A stretch of DNA of 64,000 nt from Uliginosibacterium sp036017065 (GCF_036017065.1 NZ_JAYXHR010000001.1:248001-312000), one strand, 5' to 3'. Shown: positions 24,384-33,411, numbered from the stretch's first letter. A program made the numbers and translations. Notes: generated by a model from the letters alone, not told the origin.

Positions 24384-24743
24384 ATGGGTGGTCCAATATT
24401 CAGCGTGGTGCTCGTCCTTCACATTCTCGTGGGGTTAGCACTCATCGTTTTCGTGCTCCTGCAGCACGGCAAGGGCGCCGATGTCGGTGCGTCCTTTGGT
24501 GGTGGTTCCGCAGGCAGCCTTTTCGGTTCTTCCGGTTCGGCGAATTTCCTCAGCCGGACGACTGCTATTCTCGCCACGGTTTTCTTCGTCACCAGCCTCG
24601 GTCTGACCTATTTGGCAGGTCATCGTGCGGGTGTGGCGGCAGTTCCGGCGAGTCTTATGGATGGAGTTGAGAATCAATCCGCTCCTGCCGCAGTGCCGTC
24701 TGCGCCGGCTACTGATTCAAAGTCCAGCGACATTCCGAAATAA
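24384..24743 (+). CDS. secG: Protein-export membrane protein SecG
   Basis: SecG (119 aa) is the small auxiliary subunit of the SecYEG translocon. Two membrane segments (about 6-25 and 60-80) flank the conserved loop LLQHGKGADVGASFGGGSAGSLFGSSG. A Ser/Ala/Pro-rich C-terminal tail follows, typical for the family. In most betaproteobacteria tpiA precedes secG. Here pstB does, so tpiA has moved. tRNA-Leu and the nuo operon follow, which is the usual order. Confidence 0.95.
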   Translation: MGGPIFSVVLVLHILVGLALIVFVLLQHGKGADVGASFGGGSAGSLFGSSGSANFLSRTTAILATVFFVTSLGLTYLAGHRAGVAAVPASLMDGVENQSAPAAVPSAPATDSKSSDIPK

Positions 24744-24752
24744 GATAGTTGC

Positions 24753-24781
24753 TTGGCGGTTCAGTAGCCGTCACGTATAAT
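24753..24781 (+). promoter_or_regulatory. Sigma-70 promoter for tRNA-Leu
   Basis: TTGGCG (24753-24758) and a perfect TATAAT (24776-24781) are spaced by 17 bp. The tRNA begins 17 bases after the -10, so transcription would start just before the mature 5' end. Confidence 0.7.
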
Positions 24782-24797
24782 CCTTTTGTTGCGGTGC

Positions 24798-24882
24798 GCC
24801 GACGTGGTGAAATTGGTAGACACGCCATCTTGAGGGGGTGGTGGCGCAAGCCGTGTGAGTTCGAGTCTCACCGTCGGCACCA
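24798..24882 (+). tRNA. tRNA-Leu (anticodon GAG)
   Basis: The acceptor stem GCCGACG (24798-24804) pairs with CGTCGGC (24872-24878), followed by discriminator A and an encoded CCA (24880-24882). The anticodon stem CCATC/GGTGG closes a seven-base loop with GAG at 24832-24834. The long variable arm is typical of class II tRNA-Leu, and the T arm contains GTTCGAGTC. The position between secG and nuoA matches E. coli leuU and many proteobacteria. Confidence 0.97.
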
Positions 24883-24890
24883 GTCATTTA

Positions 24891-24916
24891 GAAACGCCCG
24901 CACATGCGGGCGTTTC
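24891..24916 (+). terminator. Terminator after tRNA-Leu
   Basis: GAAACGCCCGCA (24891-24902) and TGCGGGCGTTTC (24905-24916) form a perfect 12-bp stem with a CA loop. The T residues lie at the end of the stem (GTTTC). It begins 8 bp after the tRNA and ends 39 bp before the nuoA ATG. Confidence 0.75.
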
Positions 24917-24955
24917 TCCGAATTAGTCAGTAACTCCAGTTAATCGGAGCCTTGG

Positions 24956-25330
24956 ATGCTAGAAAACTACTTTCCGGTATTGCTGTTTATTGTTGTCGGA
25001 GTAGTAATCGGCGTCCTGCCCATTCTTCTGGGGCGCATTCTCGCGCCTCATCGTCCTGATCCGGAAAAGCTTTCGCCCTACGAGTGCGGTTTCGAGGCAT
25101 TCGAGGATGCGCGCATGAAATTCGATGTGCGCTATTACCTGATTGCAATTCTGTTCATCCTATTCGATCTTGAAGTGGCGTTCCTGATTCCCTGGGCATC
25201 GATCCTCAAGGAACTGGCCGCCACCGAAGCAGTCCGTCTGTTCGGTTTCTTCGAGATGTTCGTATTTCTCGGCATTCTTATCCTCGGTTACGTGTACGTC
25301 TGGAAGAAAGGCGCCCTCGACTGGGAATGA
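24956..25330 (+). CDS. nuoA: NADH-quinone oxidoreductase subunit A
   Basis: NuoA (124 aa) is a three-helix membrane subunit of complex I near the quinone site. Membrane segments are at about 4-28, 62-82 and 92-114. Between the first two is the conserved loop KLSPYECGFEAFEDARMKFD, followed by RYYLIAILFILFDLEVAFL. It is the first of 14 nuo genes in the standard order nuoA-N (24956-39619). GGAG lies 6 bases before the ATG and can pair with a CTCCG at 24916-24920. Confidence 0.97.
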   Translation: MLENYFPVLLFIVVGVVIGVLPILLGRILAPHRPDPEKLSPYECGFEAFEDARMKFDVRYYLIAILFILFDLEVAFLIPWASILKELAATEAVRLFGFFEMFVFLGILILGYVYVWKKGALDWE

Positions 25331-25365
25331 GTGCTGTATCGCAGTATTGAATCAAAGGTGCAGCC

Positions 25366-25842
25366 GTGAGTATTGAAGGCGTATTCCGCGAGGGGTTCGT
25401 TACCACGACCCTCGATACGGTCATCAACTGGACCCGCACGGGTTCACTGTGGCCGATGACTTTCGGGCTGGCCTGCTGCGCGGTCGAGATGATCCATGCG
25501 GGCTGTTCCCGCTACGACCTCGACCGTTTCGGCGTCGTCTTCCGCCCCAGTCCCCGTCAGTCCGACCTGATGATCGTGGCTGGCACGCTTTGCAACAAAA
25601 TGGCGCCCGCCTTGCGCAAGGTCTATGACCAGATGGCCGAACCGCGTTGGGTCATCTCCATGGGTTCCTGCGCCAACGGCGGCGGCTATTACCACTACTC
25701 CTACTCCGTGGTGCGCGGCTGCGATCGCGTGGTGCCCGTCGACGTGTATGTCCCGGGCTGCCCGCCGACGGCCGAGGCGCTTCTCTACGGCATCGTCCAG
25801 TTGCAGAAGAAGATCCGCAAGAACAGCACCATCGCGCGCTGA
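25366..25842 (+). CDS. nuoB: NADH-quinone oxidoreductase subunit B
   Basis: NuoB (158 aa) carries the terminal iron-sulfur cluster N2 that passes electrons to quinone. Its cluster ligands are visible in FGLACCAVEM (two adjacent Cys), GSCANGGGYYHYSYSVVRGCD and PGCPPTAEALLYG. The start is GTG at 25366 (VSIEGVFREGF). It sits 35 bp after nuoA and 10 bp before nuoC within the operon. Confidence 0.97.
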   Translation: MSIEGVFREGFVTTTLDTVINWTRTGSLWPMTFGLACCAVEMIHAGCSRYDLDRFGVVFRPSPRQSDLMIVAGTLCNKMAPALRKVYDQMAEPRWVISMGSCANGGGYYHYSYSVVRGCDRVVPVDVYVPGCPPTAEALLYGIVQLQKKIRKNSTIAR

Positions 25843-25852
25843 GGCAAGCCTG

Positions 25853-26458
25853 ATGAGCCAGAAACTGGAACAACTCTCCGCCTCATTGCAGGCGACGTTC
25901 GAAGGACGCGTGCAGTCCTTGCGGCTGGATCGTGGCGAGCTCACGCTCACCGTCGCCGCAGCCGACTATTTCCAGGTTGCCGAAGTGCTTCGTGACACGC
26001 CGGCCCTGGGGTTCGAGCAACTGATCGATCTTTGCGGCGTGGACTACTCCAGCTATGCCGGCAGCCAGTCGTTCAGCAAGCGCTACGCGGCGGTCTCGCA
26101 TCTGCTGTCCGTGAAGAACAATCATCGTCTGCGTCTGCGGGCGTTTGCGGATGAAGACGAGTTCCCGGTGCTGGCATCCGTCTGCGACGTGTGGCCGGCC
26201 GCGAACTGGTTCGAGCGCGAGGCGTTCGACCTGTACGGCATCATGTTCAGTGGTCACCCGGACCTGCGTCGCATCCTGACCGACTACGGCTTCGTCGGTC
26301 ATCCGTTCCGCAAGGACTTTCCGATTTCCGGTTTCGTCGAAATGCGTTACGACCCGGAGCAGGGCCGTGTCATCTATCAGCCGGTAAGCATCGCGCCGCG
26401 CGAGATCACTCCGCGCATAGTGCGTGAGGAGAGCTACGGAGACGTCGGCCATGGCTGA
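25853..26458 (+). CDS. nuoC: NADH-quinone oxidoreductase subunit C
   Basis: NuoC (201 aa, 30-kDa subunit type) is a peripheral-arm subunit that packs against NuoB and NuoD. The family signature WFEREAFDLYGIMFSGHPDL is followed by RRILTDYGFVGHPFRKDFP. It is separate from NuoD, unlike the NuoCD fusion of E. coli. The frame is open upstream to 25625, but the ATG at 25853 (MSQKLEQLS) follows the nuoB stop and fits family length. Its end overlaps nuoD by 8 bp. Confidence 0.96.
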   Translation: MSQKLEQLSASLQATFEGRVQSLRLDRGELTLTVAAADYFQVAEVLRDTPALGFEQLIDLCGVDYSSYAGSQSFSKRYAAVSHLLSVKNNHRLRLRAFADEDEFPVLASVCDVWPAANWFEREAFDLYGIMFSGHPDLRRILTDYGFVGHPFRKDFPISGFVEMRYDPEQGRVIYQPVSIAPREITPRIVREESYGDVGHG

Positions 26459-27704
26459 GATCCGCAATTACACCGTCAACTTCGGCCCGCAACACCCTGC
26501 CGCGCACGGCGTGCTGCGCCTGGTGCTGGAACTGGATGGCGAGGTGGTGGAACGCGCCGACCCGCACATCGGCCTGTTGCACCGTGGTACCGAGAAGCTG
26601 GCCGAAACCCGCACCTGGATCCAGTCCGTGCCTTATATGGACCGTCTGGACTACGTCTCGATGATGTGCAACGAGCATGCTTACTGCATGGCCATCGAGA
26701 AGCTGCTGGGCATCGAAGTGCCGCTGCGCGCGCAGTACATCCGCGTGATGTTCGACGAGATCACGCGCGTGCTGAACCACCTGCTCAATATCGGCACGCA
26801 CGCGCTGGACATCGGTGCCATGACGATGGTGCTTTACACCTTCCGCGAGCGCGAAGACCTCATGGATGCCTACGAGGCGGTGTCGGGTGCGCGTATGCAC
26901 GCGGCCTACTATCGTCCGGGCGGCGTCTATCGCGATCTGCCGGAGCACATGCCGAAGTACGAGGTGTCCAAGTTCAAGGACGCGGCAACGGTCAAGGACC
27001 TGAACGCGGCTCGCGAAGGCTCCTTGCTGGACTTCCTCGATGACTTCACGCAGCGCTTCCCGAAGTATGTCGATGAATACGAGACGCTGCTGACGGACAA
27101 CCGTATCTGGAAGCAGCGCACCGTCGGCATCTGCGTTGTGTCGCCAGAGCGTGCTTTGGCCCTGGGCTTTACCGGACCGATGCTGCGTGGCTCGGGCATC
27201 GAGTGGGATCTGCGCAAGAAGCAGCCCTACGAGGTGTACGATCAGGTCGATTTCGACATTCCTGTCGGTGTGAATGGCGACTGCTACGACCGTTACCTGT
27301 GTCGCATCGAGGAAATGCGCCAGAGCAACCGCATCATCCGCCAGTGCATCGACTGGCTGCGCAAGAATCCCGGCCCGGTGATCACCAGCAACTACAAGGT
27401 GGCTCCGCCGGCACGCAGCAGGATGAAGGAAAGCATGGAGGAGCTGATCCACCACTTCAAGCTGTTCACCGAAGGCATGCATGTGCCGGAAGGGGAGGCT
27501 TATGCGGCGGTGGAGCATCCGAAGGGTGAATTCGGCGTGTACGCCATTTCCGATGGCGCCAACAAGCCTTACCGCCTGAAACTTCGTGCGCCCGGTTTTG
27601 CGCACCTGGCAGCCATGGACGAGCTGGCACGCGGCTACATGATTGCCGACGTGGTGGCGATCATCGGAACGATGGACATCGTGTTCGGTGAGATTGACCG
27701 ATGA
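26451..27704 (+). CDS. nuoD: NADH-quinone oxidoreductase subunit D
   Basis: NuoD (417 aa, 49-kDa subunit) forms the quinone-binding cavity with NuoB. It starts MAEIRNYTVNFGPQHPAAHG, with the quinone-site His in GPQHPAAHG, then LHRGTEKLAE and the C-terminal DIVFGEIDR. The start overlaps the end of nuoC (ATGGCTGA) and its stop overlaps the nuoE ATG, so the three are translationally coupled. Confidence 0.97.
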   Translation: MAEIRNYTVNFGPQHPAAHGVLRLVLELDGEVVERADPHIGLLHRGTEKLAETRTWIQSVPYMDRLDYVSMMCNEHAYCMAIEKLLGIEVPLRAQYIRVMFDEITRVLNHLLNIGTHALDIGAMTMVLYTFREREDLMDAYEAVSGARMHAAYYRPGGVYRDLPEHMPKYEVSKFKDAATVKDLNAAREGSLLDFLDDFTQRFPKYVDEYETLLTDNRIWKQRTVGICVVSPERALALGFTGPMLRGSGIEWDLRKKQPYEVYDQVDFDIPVGVNGDCYDRYLCRIEEMRQSNRIIRQCIDWLRKNPGPVITSNYKVAPPARSRMKESMEELIHHFKLFTEGMHVPEGEAYAAVEHPKGEFGVYAISDGANKPYRLKLRAPGFAHLAAMDELARGYMIADVVAIIGTMDIVFGEIDR

Positions 27705-28201
27705 GCGATCGACAAGCGAACAGCATGCTTTCTGCAGAATCCCTGCGGTCCATAGACCGCGAAGTCGCCAAGTATCCCGCCGACCGCAAGCAGTCCGCCG
27801 TCATGTCGGCACTGCGTATTGCGCAGGTCGAGAAGGGCTGGCTGGCCAGCGAGACGATCGAGTTCGTGGCGAAGTATCTCGGCATGCCGCCGATCGCAGC
27901 CTACGAAGTGGCCAGCTTCTACAACATGTACGACCTGAAGCCGGTCGGTCGCCACAAGCTGACGGTATGCACCAACCTGCCGTGCGCGTTGTCCGGTGGC
28001 TTCGACGCGGGTGAGTACCTCAAGCAGAAGCTGGGTATCGACTACAACGAAACCACCGCCGACGGCCGCTTCACGCTGAAGGAAGGCGAGTGCATGGGCG
28101 CCTGTGGCGACGCACCGGTCATGTTGGTGAACAACCATCGTATGTGCAGCTGGATGTCCTACGACAAGATCGACAAGCTGCTGGAGGATCTTGGCAAATG
28201 A
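27701..28201 (+). CDS. nuoE: NADH-quinone oxidoreductase subunit E
   Basis: NuoE (166 aa, 24-kDa subunit) carries the [2Fe-2S] cluster N1a next to the FMN of NuoF. The thioredoxin-like ferredoxin ligands are visible in VCTNLPCALSGG and GECMGACGDAPV. The preceding helical part includes VASFYNMYDLKPVGRHKL. It overlaps nuoD and nuoF by ATGA junctions. Confidence 0.97.
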   Translation: MSDRQANSMLSAESLRSIDREVAKYPADRKQSAVMSALRIAQVEKGWLASETIEFVAKYLGMPPIAAYEVASFYNMYDLKPVGRHKLTVCTNLPCALSGGFDAGEYLKQKLGIDYNETTADGRFTLKEGECMGACGDAPVMLVNNHRMCSWMSYDKIDKLLEDLGK

Positions 28202-29526
28202 CAGCGCTGAGTGGACACGGCGTCATTCTCGACGGCGTCGCCGGCGAGAACACCTGGCGGCTCGAGGATTACCTGAAGCGTGGCGGGTATGCCGCGCTGA
28301 AGAAGATCATCGCCGAGCAGATTCCTCCCGAGAACATCATCGCCGAGGTGAAGAAATCGGCCTTGCGTGGCCGTGGCGGCGCAGGCTTCCCCACGGGCCT
28401 GAAGTGGAGCTTCATGCCGCGCGCCTTCCCGGGCGCCAAGTACATCTGCTGCAACTCGGACGAAGGCGAGCCCGGTACTTTCAAGGATCGCGACATCATC
28501 CGCTACAACCCGCATGCGCTGATCGAAGGGATGATCATCGCCGGCTATGCCATGGGTTGCGGCACCGGCTACAACTACATCCACGGCGAGATCTTCGCGG
28601 AGTACGAGCGCTTCGAGGCCGCGCTGGCCGAAGCGCGCGAAGCGAACCTGCTAGGCAGCCATATCCTCGGTTCCGCATTCAGCTTCGAGTTGCATGCCCA
28701 CCACGGTTACGGTGCCTACATCTGCGGCGAAGAAACCGCACTGCTGGAATCCATCGAGGGCAAGAAGGGCCAGCCGCGCTTCAAGCCGCCGTTCCCGGCG
28801 AGCTTCGGTCTCTACGGCAAGCCGACCACCATCAACAACACCGAGACCTTCGCGTCGATTCCCTACATCATCCGCGAAGGTGGCGAAGCGTTCCTGAACC
28901 TTGGCAAGCCGAACAACGGCGGCACCAAGCTGTTCTCGGTGTCGGGCCACGTCAATCGACCGGGCAACTACGAAATCCCGCTCGGCACGCCGTTCACCGA
29001 ACTGCTGGAGCTCGCAGGTGGCATGCGCGGTGGCCGCAAGTTGAAGGCGGTGATTCCGGGTGGCTCGTCCGCGCCGGTGCTACCGGCATCGATCATGATG
29101 GACCTGACGATGGACTACGACGCCATCGCCAAGGCGGGCTCCATGCTGGGCTCGGGCGCGGTCATCGTCATGGACGAGACGACCTGCATGGTGCGTGCGC
29201 TGGAGCGTCTGTCCTATTTCTACTACGAGGAATCCTGCGGCCAATGCACGCCGTGCCGTGAAGGCACCGGCTGGTTGCACCGCATGGTTCACCGCATCGA
29301 ACACGGCGAAGGCCGCGCGGAAGATCTCGAGATGCTGACCGGTGTGTCGGACAACATCATGGGTCGCACGATCTGCGCACTGGGCGATGCCGCCGCGATG
29401 CCCGTCAAGAGTTTCGTCAAGCATTTCGGCGACGAATTCGCTTATCACATCCAGCACAAGTGCTGCCTCGTTCCGCACGAAGTCCAGCGCGAAGGCAGCA
29501 AGATTTACGTGGAACACGCATGCTAG
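28198..29526 (+). CDS. nuoF: NADH-quinone oxidoreductase subunit F (NADH/FMN-binding)
   Basis: NuoF (442 aa, 51-kDa subunit) binds NADH and FMN and holds [4Fe-4S] cluster N3, the entry point for electrons. The glycine-rich nucleotide loop is ALRGRGGAGFPTGLKW, the FMN-contacting CCNSDEGEPGTFKDRDI follows, and cluster ligands are in ESCGQCTPCREGT with a later Cys in GRTICALGDAA. The ATG at 28198 overlaps the nuoE stop. Longer upstream frames belong to the nuoE coding region. Confidence 0.97.
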   Translation: MTALSGHGVILDGVAGENTWRLEDYLKRGGYAALKKIIAEQIPPENIIAEVKKSALRGRGGAGFPTGLKWSFMPRAFPGAKYICCNSDEGEPGTFKDRDIIRYNPHALIEGMIIAGYAMGCGTGYNYIHGEIFAEYERFEAALAEAREANLLGSHILGSAFSFELHAHHGYGAYICGEETALLESIEGKKGQPRFKPPFPASFGLYGKPTTINNTETFASIPYIIREGGEAFLNLGKPNNGGTKLFSVSGHVNRPGNYEIPLGTPFTELLELAGGMRGGRKLKAVIPGGSSAPVLPASIMMDLTMDYDAIAKAGSMLGSGAVIVMDETTCMVRALERLSYFYYEESCGQCTPCREGTGWLHRMVHRIEHGEGRAEDLEMLTGVSDNIMGRTICALGDAAAMPVKSFVKHFGDEFAYHIQHKCCLVPHEVQREGSKIYVEHAC

Positions 29527-31862
29527 AGATCGAAATCGACGGCACGAAGCTGGAGGTGCCCGATGGCAGCACCGTGATCGATGCTGCCAACCGTGCCGGC
29601 ACCTACATTCCGCACTTCTGCTACCACAAGAAGCTCTCCATCGCCGCCAACTGCCGCATGTGTCTGGTGGACGTGGAGAAGGCGCCCAAGCCCTTGCCCG
29701 CGTGTGCCACGCCGGTCACCAACGGCATGAAGGTGTCCACGCATTCCAGCAAGGCCGTGAATGCGCAGAAGGGGGTGATGGAGTTCCTGCTCATCAACCA
29801 CCCGTTGGACTGCCCGATCTGCGACCAGGGCGGCGAATGTCAGCTGCAGGATCTGGCCGTCGGTTACGGCGCTGCGGGTTCGCGCTACAAGGAAGAAAAG
29901 CGCGTCGTGGTCAACAAGAACCTCGGCCCGCTGATTTCCACCGACATGACGCGTTGCATCCATTGCACGCGCTGCGTCCGCTTCGGTCAGGAGATCGCCG
30001 GCGTCATGGAGCTGGGGATGGCCAACCGTGGCGAGCACTCCGAGATCATGTCCTTCGTCGGGCGCACGGTCGACTCCGAGCTGTCCGGCAACATGATCGA
30101 CCTGTGCCCGGTGGGGGCGCTGACCTCGAAGCCCTTCCGTTTCTCCGCACGCACCTGGGAGCTGTCCCGTCGCAAGTCGGTGAGCCCGCACGATTCGCTG
30201 GGTGCCAACCTGATCGTCCAGGTGAAGCACGACGAAGTGAAGCGCGTGTTGCCGCTGGAGAACGAGGCGGTGAACGAATGCTGGATCTCGGACAAGGACC
30301 GCTTCTCGTACGAAGCGCTGCGTTCGCCGGATCGCCTGATCGCACCGCGCATCAAGCAAGGTGGCGTGTGGCGCGAAGTCGACTGGCAGACCGCGTTGGA
30401 GTACGCCGCTTCGTCCCTGAAGGGTGTGGCAGCGGACCACGGTGCGCAACAGATCGGTGCCTTGCTGTCGCCGCACAGCACGCTTGAGGAGTTGTATCTC
30501 GCTCAGAAGCTGGTACGTGGTGTGGGCTCCGACAATGTCGATTTCCGCCTGCGTCAATCCGATTTCTCGCTGGATGGCAAACGCGCTGGTGCGCCATGGC
30601 TGGGTTTGCCGGTCGCCGAGTTGAGCAGCCAGGATGCGGTGCTCGTCGTGGGCAGCTTCCTGCGCAAGGATCATCCGCTGCTGGCGCAGCGTCTGCGCCG
30701 TGCCGCCTCGCAAGGTTGCGACGTGATGCGACTGCACGTCAGCGCAGATGACCTGCTGATGACGCTGGCCCAGGACCTCGTCGTCGCGCCATCGGATCTG
30801 GTGCGCTCGCTGGCCGCGATCGTCAAGGCTGCCGCGAAGATCGCCGGTGCCGAGGTGTCGGCCAGCGTCAGCGATGTCGTCGCCGCGGTGTCTGCCGATG
30901 ACCAGGCTGAGGCCATCGCCCGCGCACTGAGTGAAGGTGAGAAGGCGGCCGTGTTGCTCGGCAACTTCGCCGTGCAACATCCGAACGCCGCCTCGCTGGA
31001 ATTGCTGGCCGCGGAACTGGCGCGCCTGACGCAAGCCAGCGTGGGCGTGATCGGGGAGGCTGCCAATTCGGTGGGCGGCTACATCGCCGGTGCCTTGCCG
31101 CAAGGGCAGGGCGCCCACGCAGCCGCGATGCTGGCCACGCCGCTCAAGGGCTACCTGTTGCTGGGCGTCGAGCCCGACCTGGACTGTGCCGACGGTCTTG
31201 CCGCGCGCAAGGCCGCACAGGCGGCGGAAAGCGTCATCTACCTGGGTAGTTTCGCCAGCGATTCCATCGCCGAGATGGCCGACGTGATGCTGCCGGTTTC
31301 GCCGTTCGCCGAAACCTCCGGTTCCTACGTCAATGCGGAAGGTCGTGTGCAGAGTTTCCACGCCGTGACCAAGCCGCTGGGCGACAGTCGTCCGGCCTGG
31401 AAGGTGCTACGCGTGCTGGCCAACCTGTTGCAGCTGGACGGCTTTGCTTTCGATTCCAGTGAAGCAGTACGTGCCGCGGTGCTTGCCGAAGGCGAGGTGA
31501 CTGCACGACTGTCCAACGCGGTGGAAGGTGGCGTGGCCCGTCTGGATGCCGCATCCGCCGGCCTGCAGCGTGTGGCCGATGTGCCCATTCACTTTGCCGA
31601 TGCGCTGGTGCGCCGTGCGCCGGCCCTGCAGGCGACCCGCGATGGTGCTGCGCCAAGCCTGCGTGCAAATGCCGCTCAACTCGCCGAGCTGGGCTTGCAG
31701 TCCGGTGATGCTGTCCGGGTACGTGGCAGTGGCGGCGATGCTGCCCTCGTGGCCCGCGCCGACGAATCCGTGCCGGCCGGTTGCGTCCGCGTTGCCGCTG
31801 CGCACGCCGCGACGGTGGCGCTGGGCGGTCTGCACGGGACGCTGACGGTGGAGCGCGCATGA
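29520..31862 (+). CDS. nuoG: NADH-quinone oxidoreductase subunit G
   Basis: NuoG (780 aa, 75-kDa subunit) is the large iron-sulfur subunit of the peripheral arm. The N-terminal ferredoxin domain has HFCYHKKL, ANCRMCLVD and PACATPV. The next region has the N4/N5 ligands in HPLDCPICDQGGECQLQD and TRCIHCTRCVRF. A molybdopterin-oxidoreductase-like domain without cofactor makes up the rest. The start at 29520 overlaps the nuoF stop. The last third is Ala-rich and less conserved, as usual for the family. Confidence 0.96.
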   Translation: MLEIEIDGTKLEVPDGSTVIDAANRAGTYIPHFCYHKKLSIAANCRMCLVDVEKAPKPLPACATPVTNGMKVSTHSSKAVNAQKGVMEFLLINHPLDCPICDQGGECQLQDLAVGYGAAGSRYKEEKRVVVNKNLGPLISTDMTRCIHCTRCVRFGQEIAGVMELGMANRGEHSEIMSFVGRTVDSELSGNMIDLCPVGALTSKPFRFSARTWELSRRKSVSPHDSLGANLIVQVKHDEVKRVLPLENEAVNECWISDKDRFSYEALRSPDRLIAPRIKQGGVWREVDWQTALEYAASSLKGVAADHGAQQIGALLSPHSTLEELYLAQKLVRGVGSDNVDFRLRQSDFSLDGKRAGAPWLGLPVAELSSQDAVLVVGSFLRKDHPLLAQRLRRAASQGCDVMRLHVSADDLLMTLAQDLVVAPSDLVRSLAAIVKAAAKIAGAEVSASVSDVVAAVSADDQAEAIARALSEGEKAAVLLGNFAVQHPNAASLELLAAELARLTQASVGVIGEAANSVGGYIAGALPQGQGAHAAAMLATPLKGYLLLGVEPDLDCADGLAARKAAQAAESVIYLGSFASDSIAEMADVMLPVSPFAETSGSYVNAEGRVQSFHAVTKPLGDSRPAWKVLRVLANLLQLDGFAFDSSEAVRAAVLAEGEVTARLSNAVEGGVARLDAASAGLQRVADVPIHFADALVRRAPALQATRDGAAPSLRANAAQLAELGLQSGDAVRVRGSGGDAALVARADESVPAGCVRVAAAHAATVALGGLHGTLTVERA

Positions 31863-32911
31863 TGCAAGAGCTTCTGCAGCCTGTTGCCGACCTCTTTGGT
31901 CCGACCTGGCCGGTGGTGTGGACGCTGGTCAAGATCATGTGCATCGTCGCGCCGATCTTCCTGTGCGTGGCTTACCTCACGCTGGCAGAACGCAAGGTCA
32001 TCGGTTTCATCCAGGTGCGTATCGGGCCGAACCGCGTGGGTCCGTTCGGCCTGCTGCAGCCGATCGCCGACGGCCTCAAGCTGCTGTTCAAGGAAGTCAT
32101 TCTTCCTTCGCAAGCCAGCTCCGCGCTGTTCTATCTCGGTCCGGTCATGGTGTTCGCGCCCGCGCTCTTCGCATGGGCGGTCGTGCCTTTCTGGGATGGT
32201 GGCGTACTGGCCGACGTCAATGCCGGTGTGCTGTACCTGATGGCCGTGACGTCCATCGGCGTGTATGGCGTGATCATCGCCGGCTGGGCCTCCAACTCGA
32301 AGTACGCCTTCCTGGGCGCCATGCGTTCGGCTGCGCAGATGGTGTCCTACGAACTGGGCATGGGCTTCGCACTGGTGTGCGTCCTGATGGTGGCCGGTTC
32401 GCTGAACCTGTCCGACATCGTCCGCTCGCAGGGCACGGGCATGTTCGCTTCGATGGGCCTGGGCTTCCTATCGTGGAACTGGCTGCCGCTGCTGCCGATG
32501 TTCGTGGTGTATCTGGTGTCCGGTTTTGCCGAGACGCAGCGCGCGCCGTTCGACGTGGTGGAAGGCGAGTCGGAGATCGTCGCCGGTCACATGATCGAAT
32601 ATTCCGGCATGGCCTTCGCGCTGTTCTTCCTTGGCGAGTACGCCAACATGATCCTGGTGGCGGCGCTCACCTCGGTGCTGTTCCTGGGCGGCTGGCTGTC
32701 GCCGGTGGGTTTCCTGCCCGACAGCTTCCTGTGGCTCGGCCTGAAGATTTCTTTCGTATTGTTCCTCTTCCTGTGGGTACGTGCGACTTTCCCGCGCTTC
32801 CGTTACGACCAGATCATGCGTCTGGGCTGGAAGGTGTTCATCCCGCTGTGCCTGTTCTGGGTGCTGGTCGTGGGTGTGTGGATCATGTCGCCGCTGTCGA
32901 TCTGGAAGTGA
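31859..32911 (+). CDS. nuoH: NADH-quinone oxidoreductase subunit H
   Basis: NuoH (350 aa) is the eight-helix membrane subunit that closes the quinone chamber and couples it to proton pumping. Signature stretches are LAERKVIGFIQVRIGPNRVG, LLQPIADGLKLLFKE and FAETQRAPFDVVEGESEIV. The ATG at 31859 overlaps the nuoG stop. A second ATG follows at 31862. Further upstream frame is nuoG coding sequence. Confidence 0.96.
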   Translation: MMQELLQPVADLFGPTWPVVWTLVKIMCIVAPIFLCVAYLTLAERKVIGFIQVRIGPNRVGPFGLLQPIADGLKLLFKEVILPSQASSALFYLGPVMVFAPALFAWAVVPFWDGGVLADVNAGVLYLMAVTSIGVYGVIIAGWASNSKYAFLGAMRSAAQMVSYELGMGFALVCVLMVAGSLNLSDIVRSQGTGMFASMGLGFLSWNWLPLLPMFVVYLVSGFAETQRAPFDVVEGESEIVAGHMIEYSGMAFALFFLGEYANMILVAALTSVLFLGGWLSPVGFLPDSFLWLGLKISFVLFLFLWVRATFPRFRYDQIMRLGWKVFIPLCLFWVLVVGVWIMSPLSIWK

Positions 32912-32922
32912 CGAGGTAAGTC

Positions 32923-33411
32923 ATGGGTGCTGTATCTGAATTCATCGGCAGTGTCTTCCTGAAGGAACTGCTCAAGGGCATGGCGCTGACCGGGCGGCAT
33001 TTCTTTGCGCGTAAGATCACCATTCAGTTCCCGGAAGAGAAGACGCCGCAAAGCTCGCGCTTCCGGGGCCTGCATGCCTTGCGCCGCTATCCGAACGGGG
33101 AGGAGCGCTGCATCGCCTGCAAGCTGTGCGAGGCGGTGTGTCCGGCGATGGCCATCACCATCGAGTCCGAGCAACGCGAGGACAACACGCGCCGCACGAC
33201 GCGCTACGACATCGACCTGACCAAGTGCATCTTCTGCGGTTTCTGCGAAGAAGCCTGTCCGGTGGATGCCATCGTCGAGACGCGGGTGTTCGAGTACCAC
33301 GGCGAAAAGCGTGGTGATCTCTACTACACCAAGCAGATGCTGCTCGCCGTCGGCGAGCGTTATGAAGCGCAGATCGCCAACGACCGCGAGGTCGAGGCGC
33401 GTTATCGCTAA
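32923..33411 (+). CDS. nuoI: NADH-quinone oxidoreductase subunit I
   Basis: NuoI (162 aa) carries two [4Fe-4S] clusters (N6a, N6b) that link NuoG to NuoB. Both ferredoxin motifs are intact: ERCIACKLCEAVCPAMAI and TKCIFCGFCEEACPVDAI. An N-terminal amphipathic helix with FLKELLKGMALTGRHFF anchors it to the membrane arm. It lies 11 bp after nuoH. Confidence 0.97.
   Translation: MGAVSEFIGSVFLKELLKGMALTGRHFFARKITIQFPEEKTPQSSRFRGLHALRRYPNGEERCIACKLCEAVCPAMAITIESEQREDNTRRTTRYDIDLTKCIFCGFCEEACPVDAIVETRVFEYHGEKRGDLYYTKQMLLAVGERYEAQIANDREVEARYR

Noticed and set aside
24749..24943. A 64-codon open frame running through tRNA-Leu
   Set aside because: It covers the tRNA gene and its terminator, and the encoded peptide is simply the tRNA read in frame. 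It is a well-known type of false annotation.
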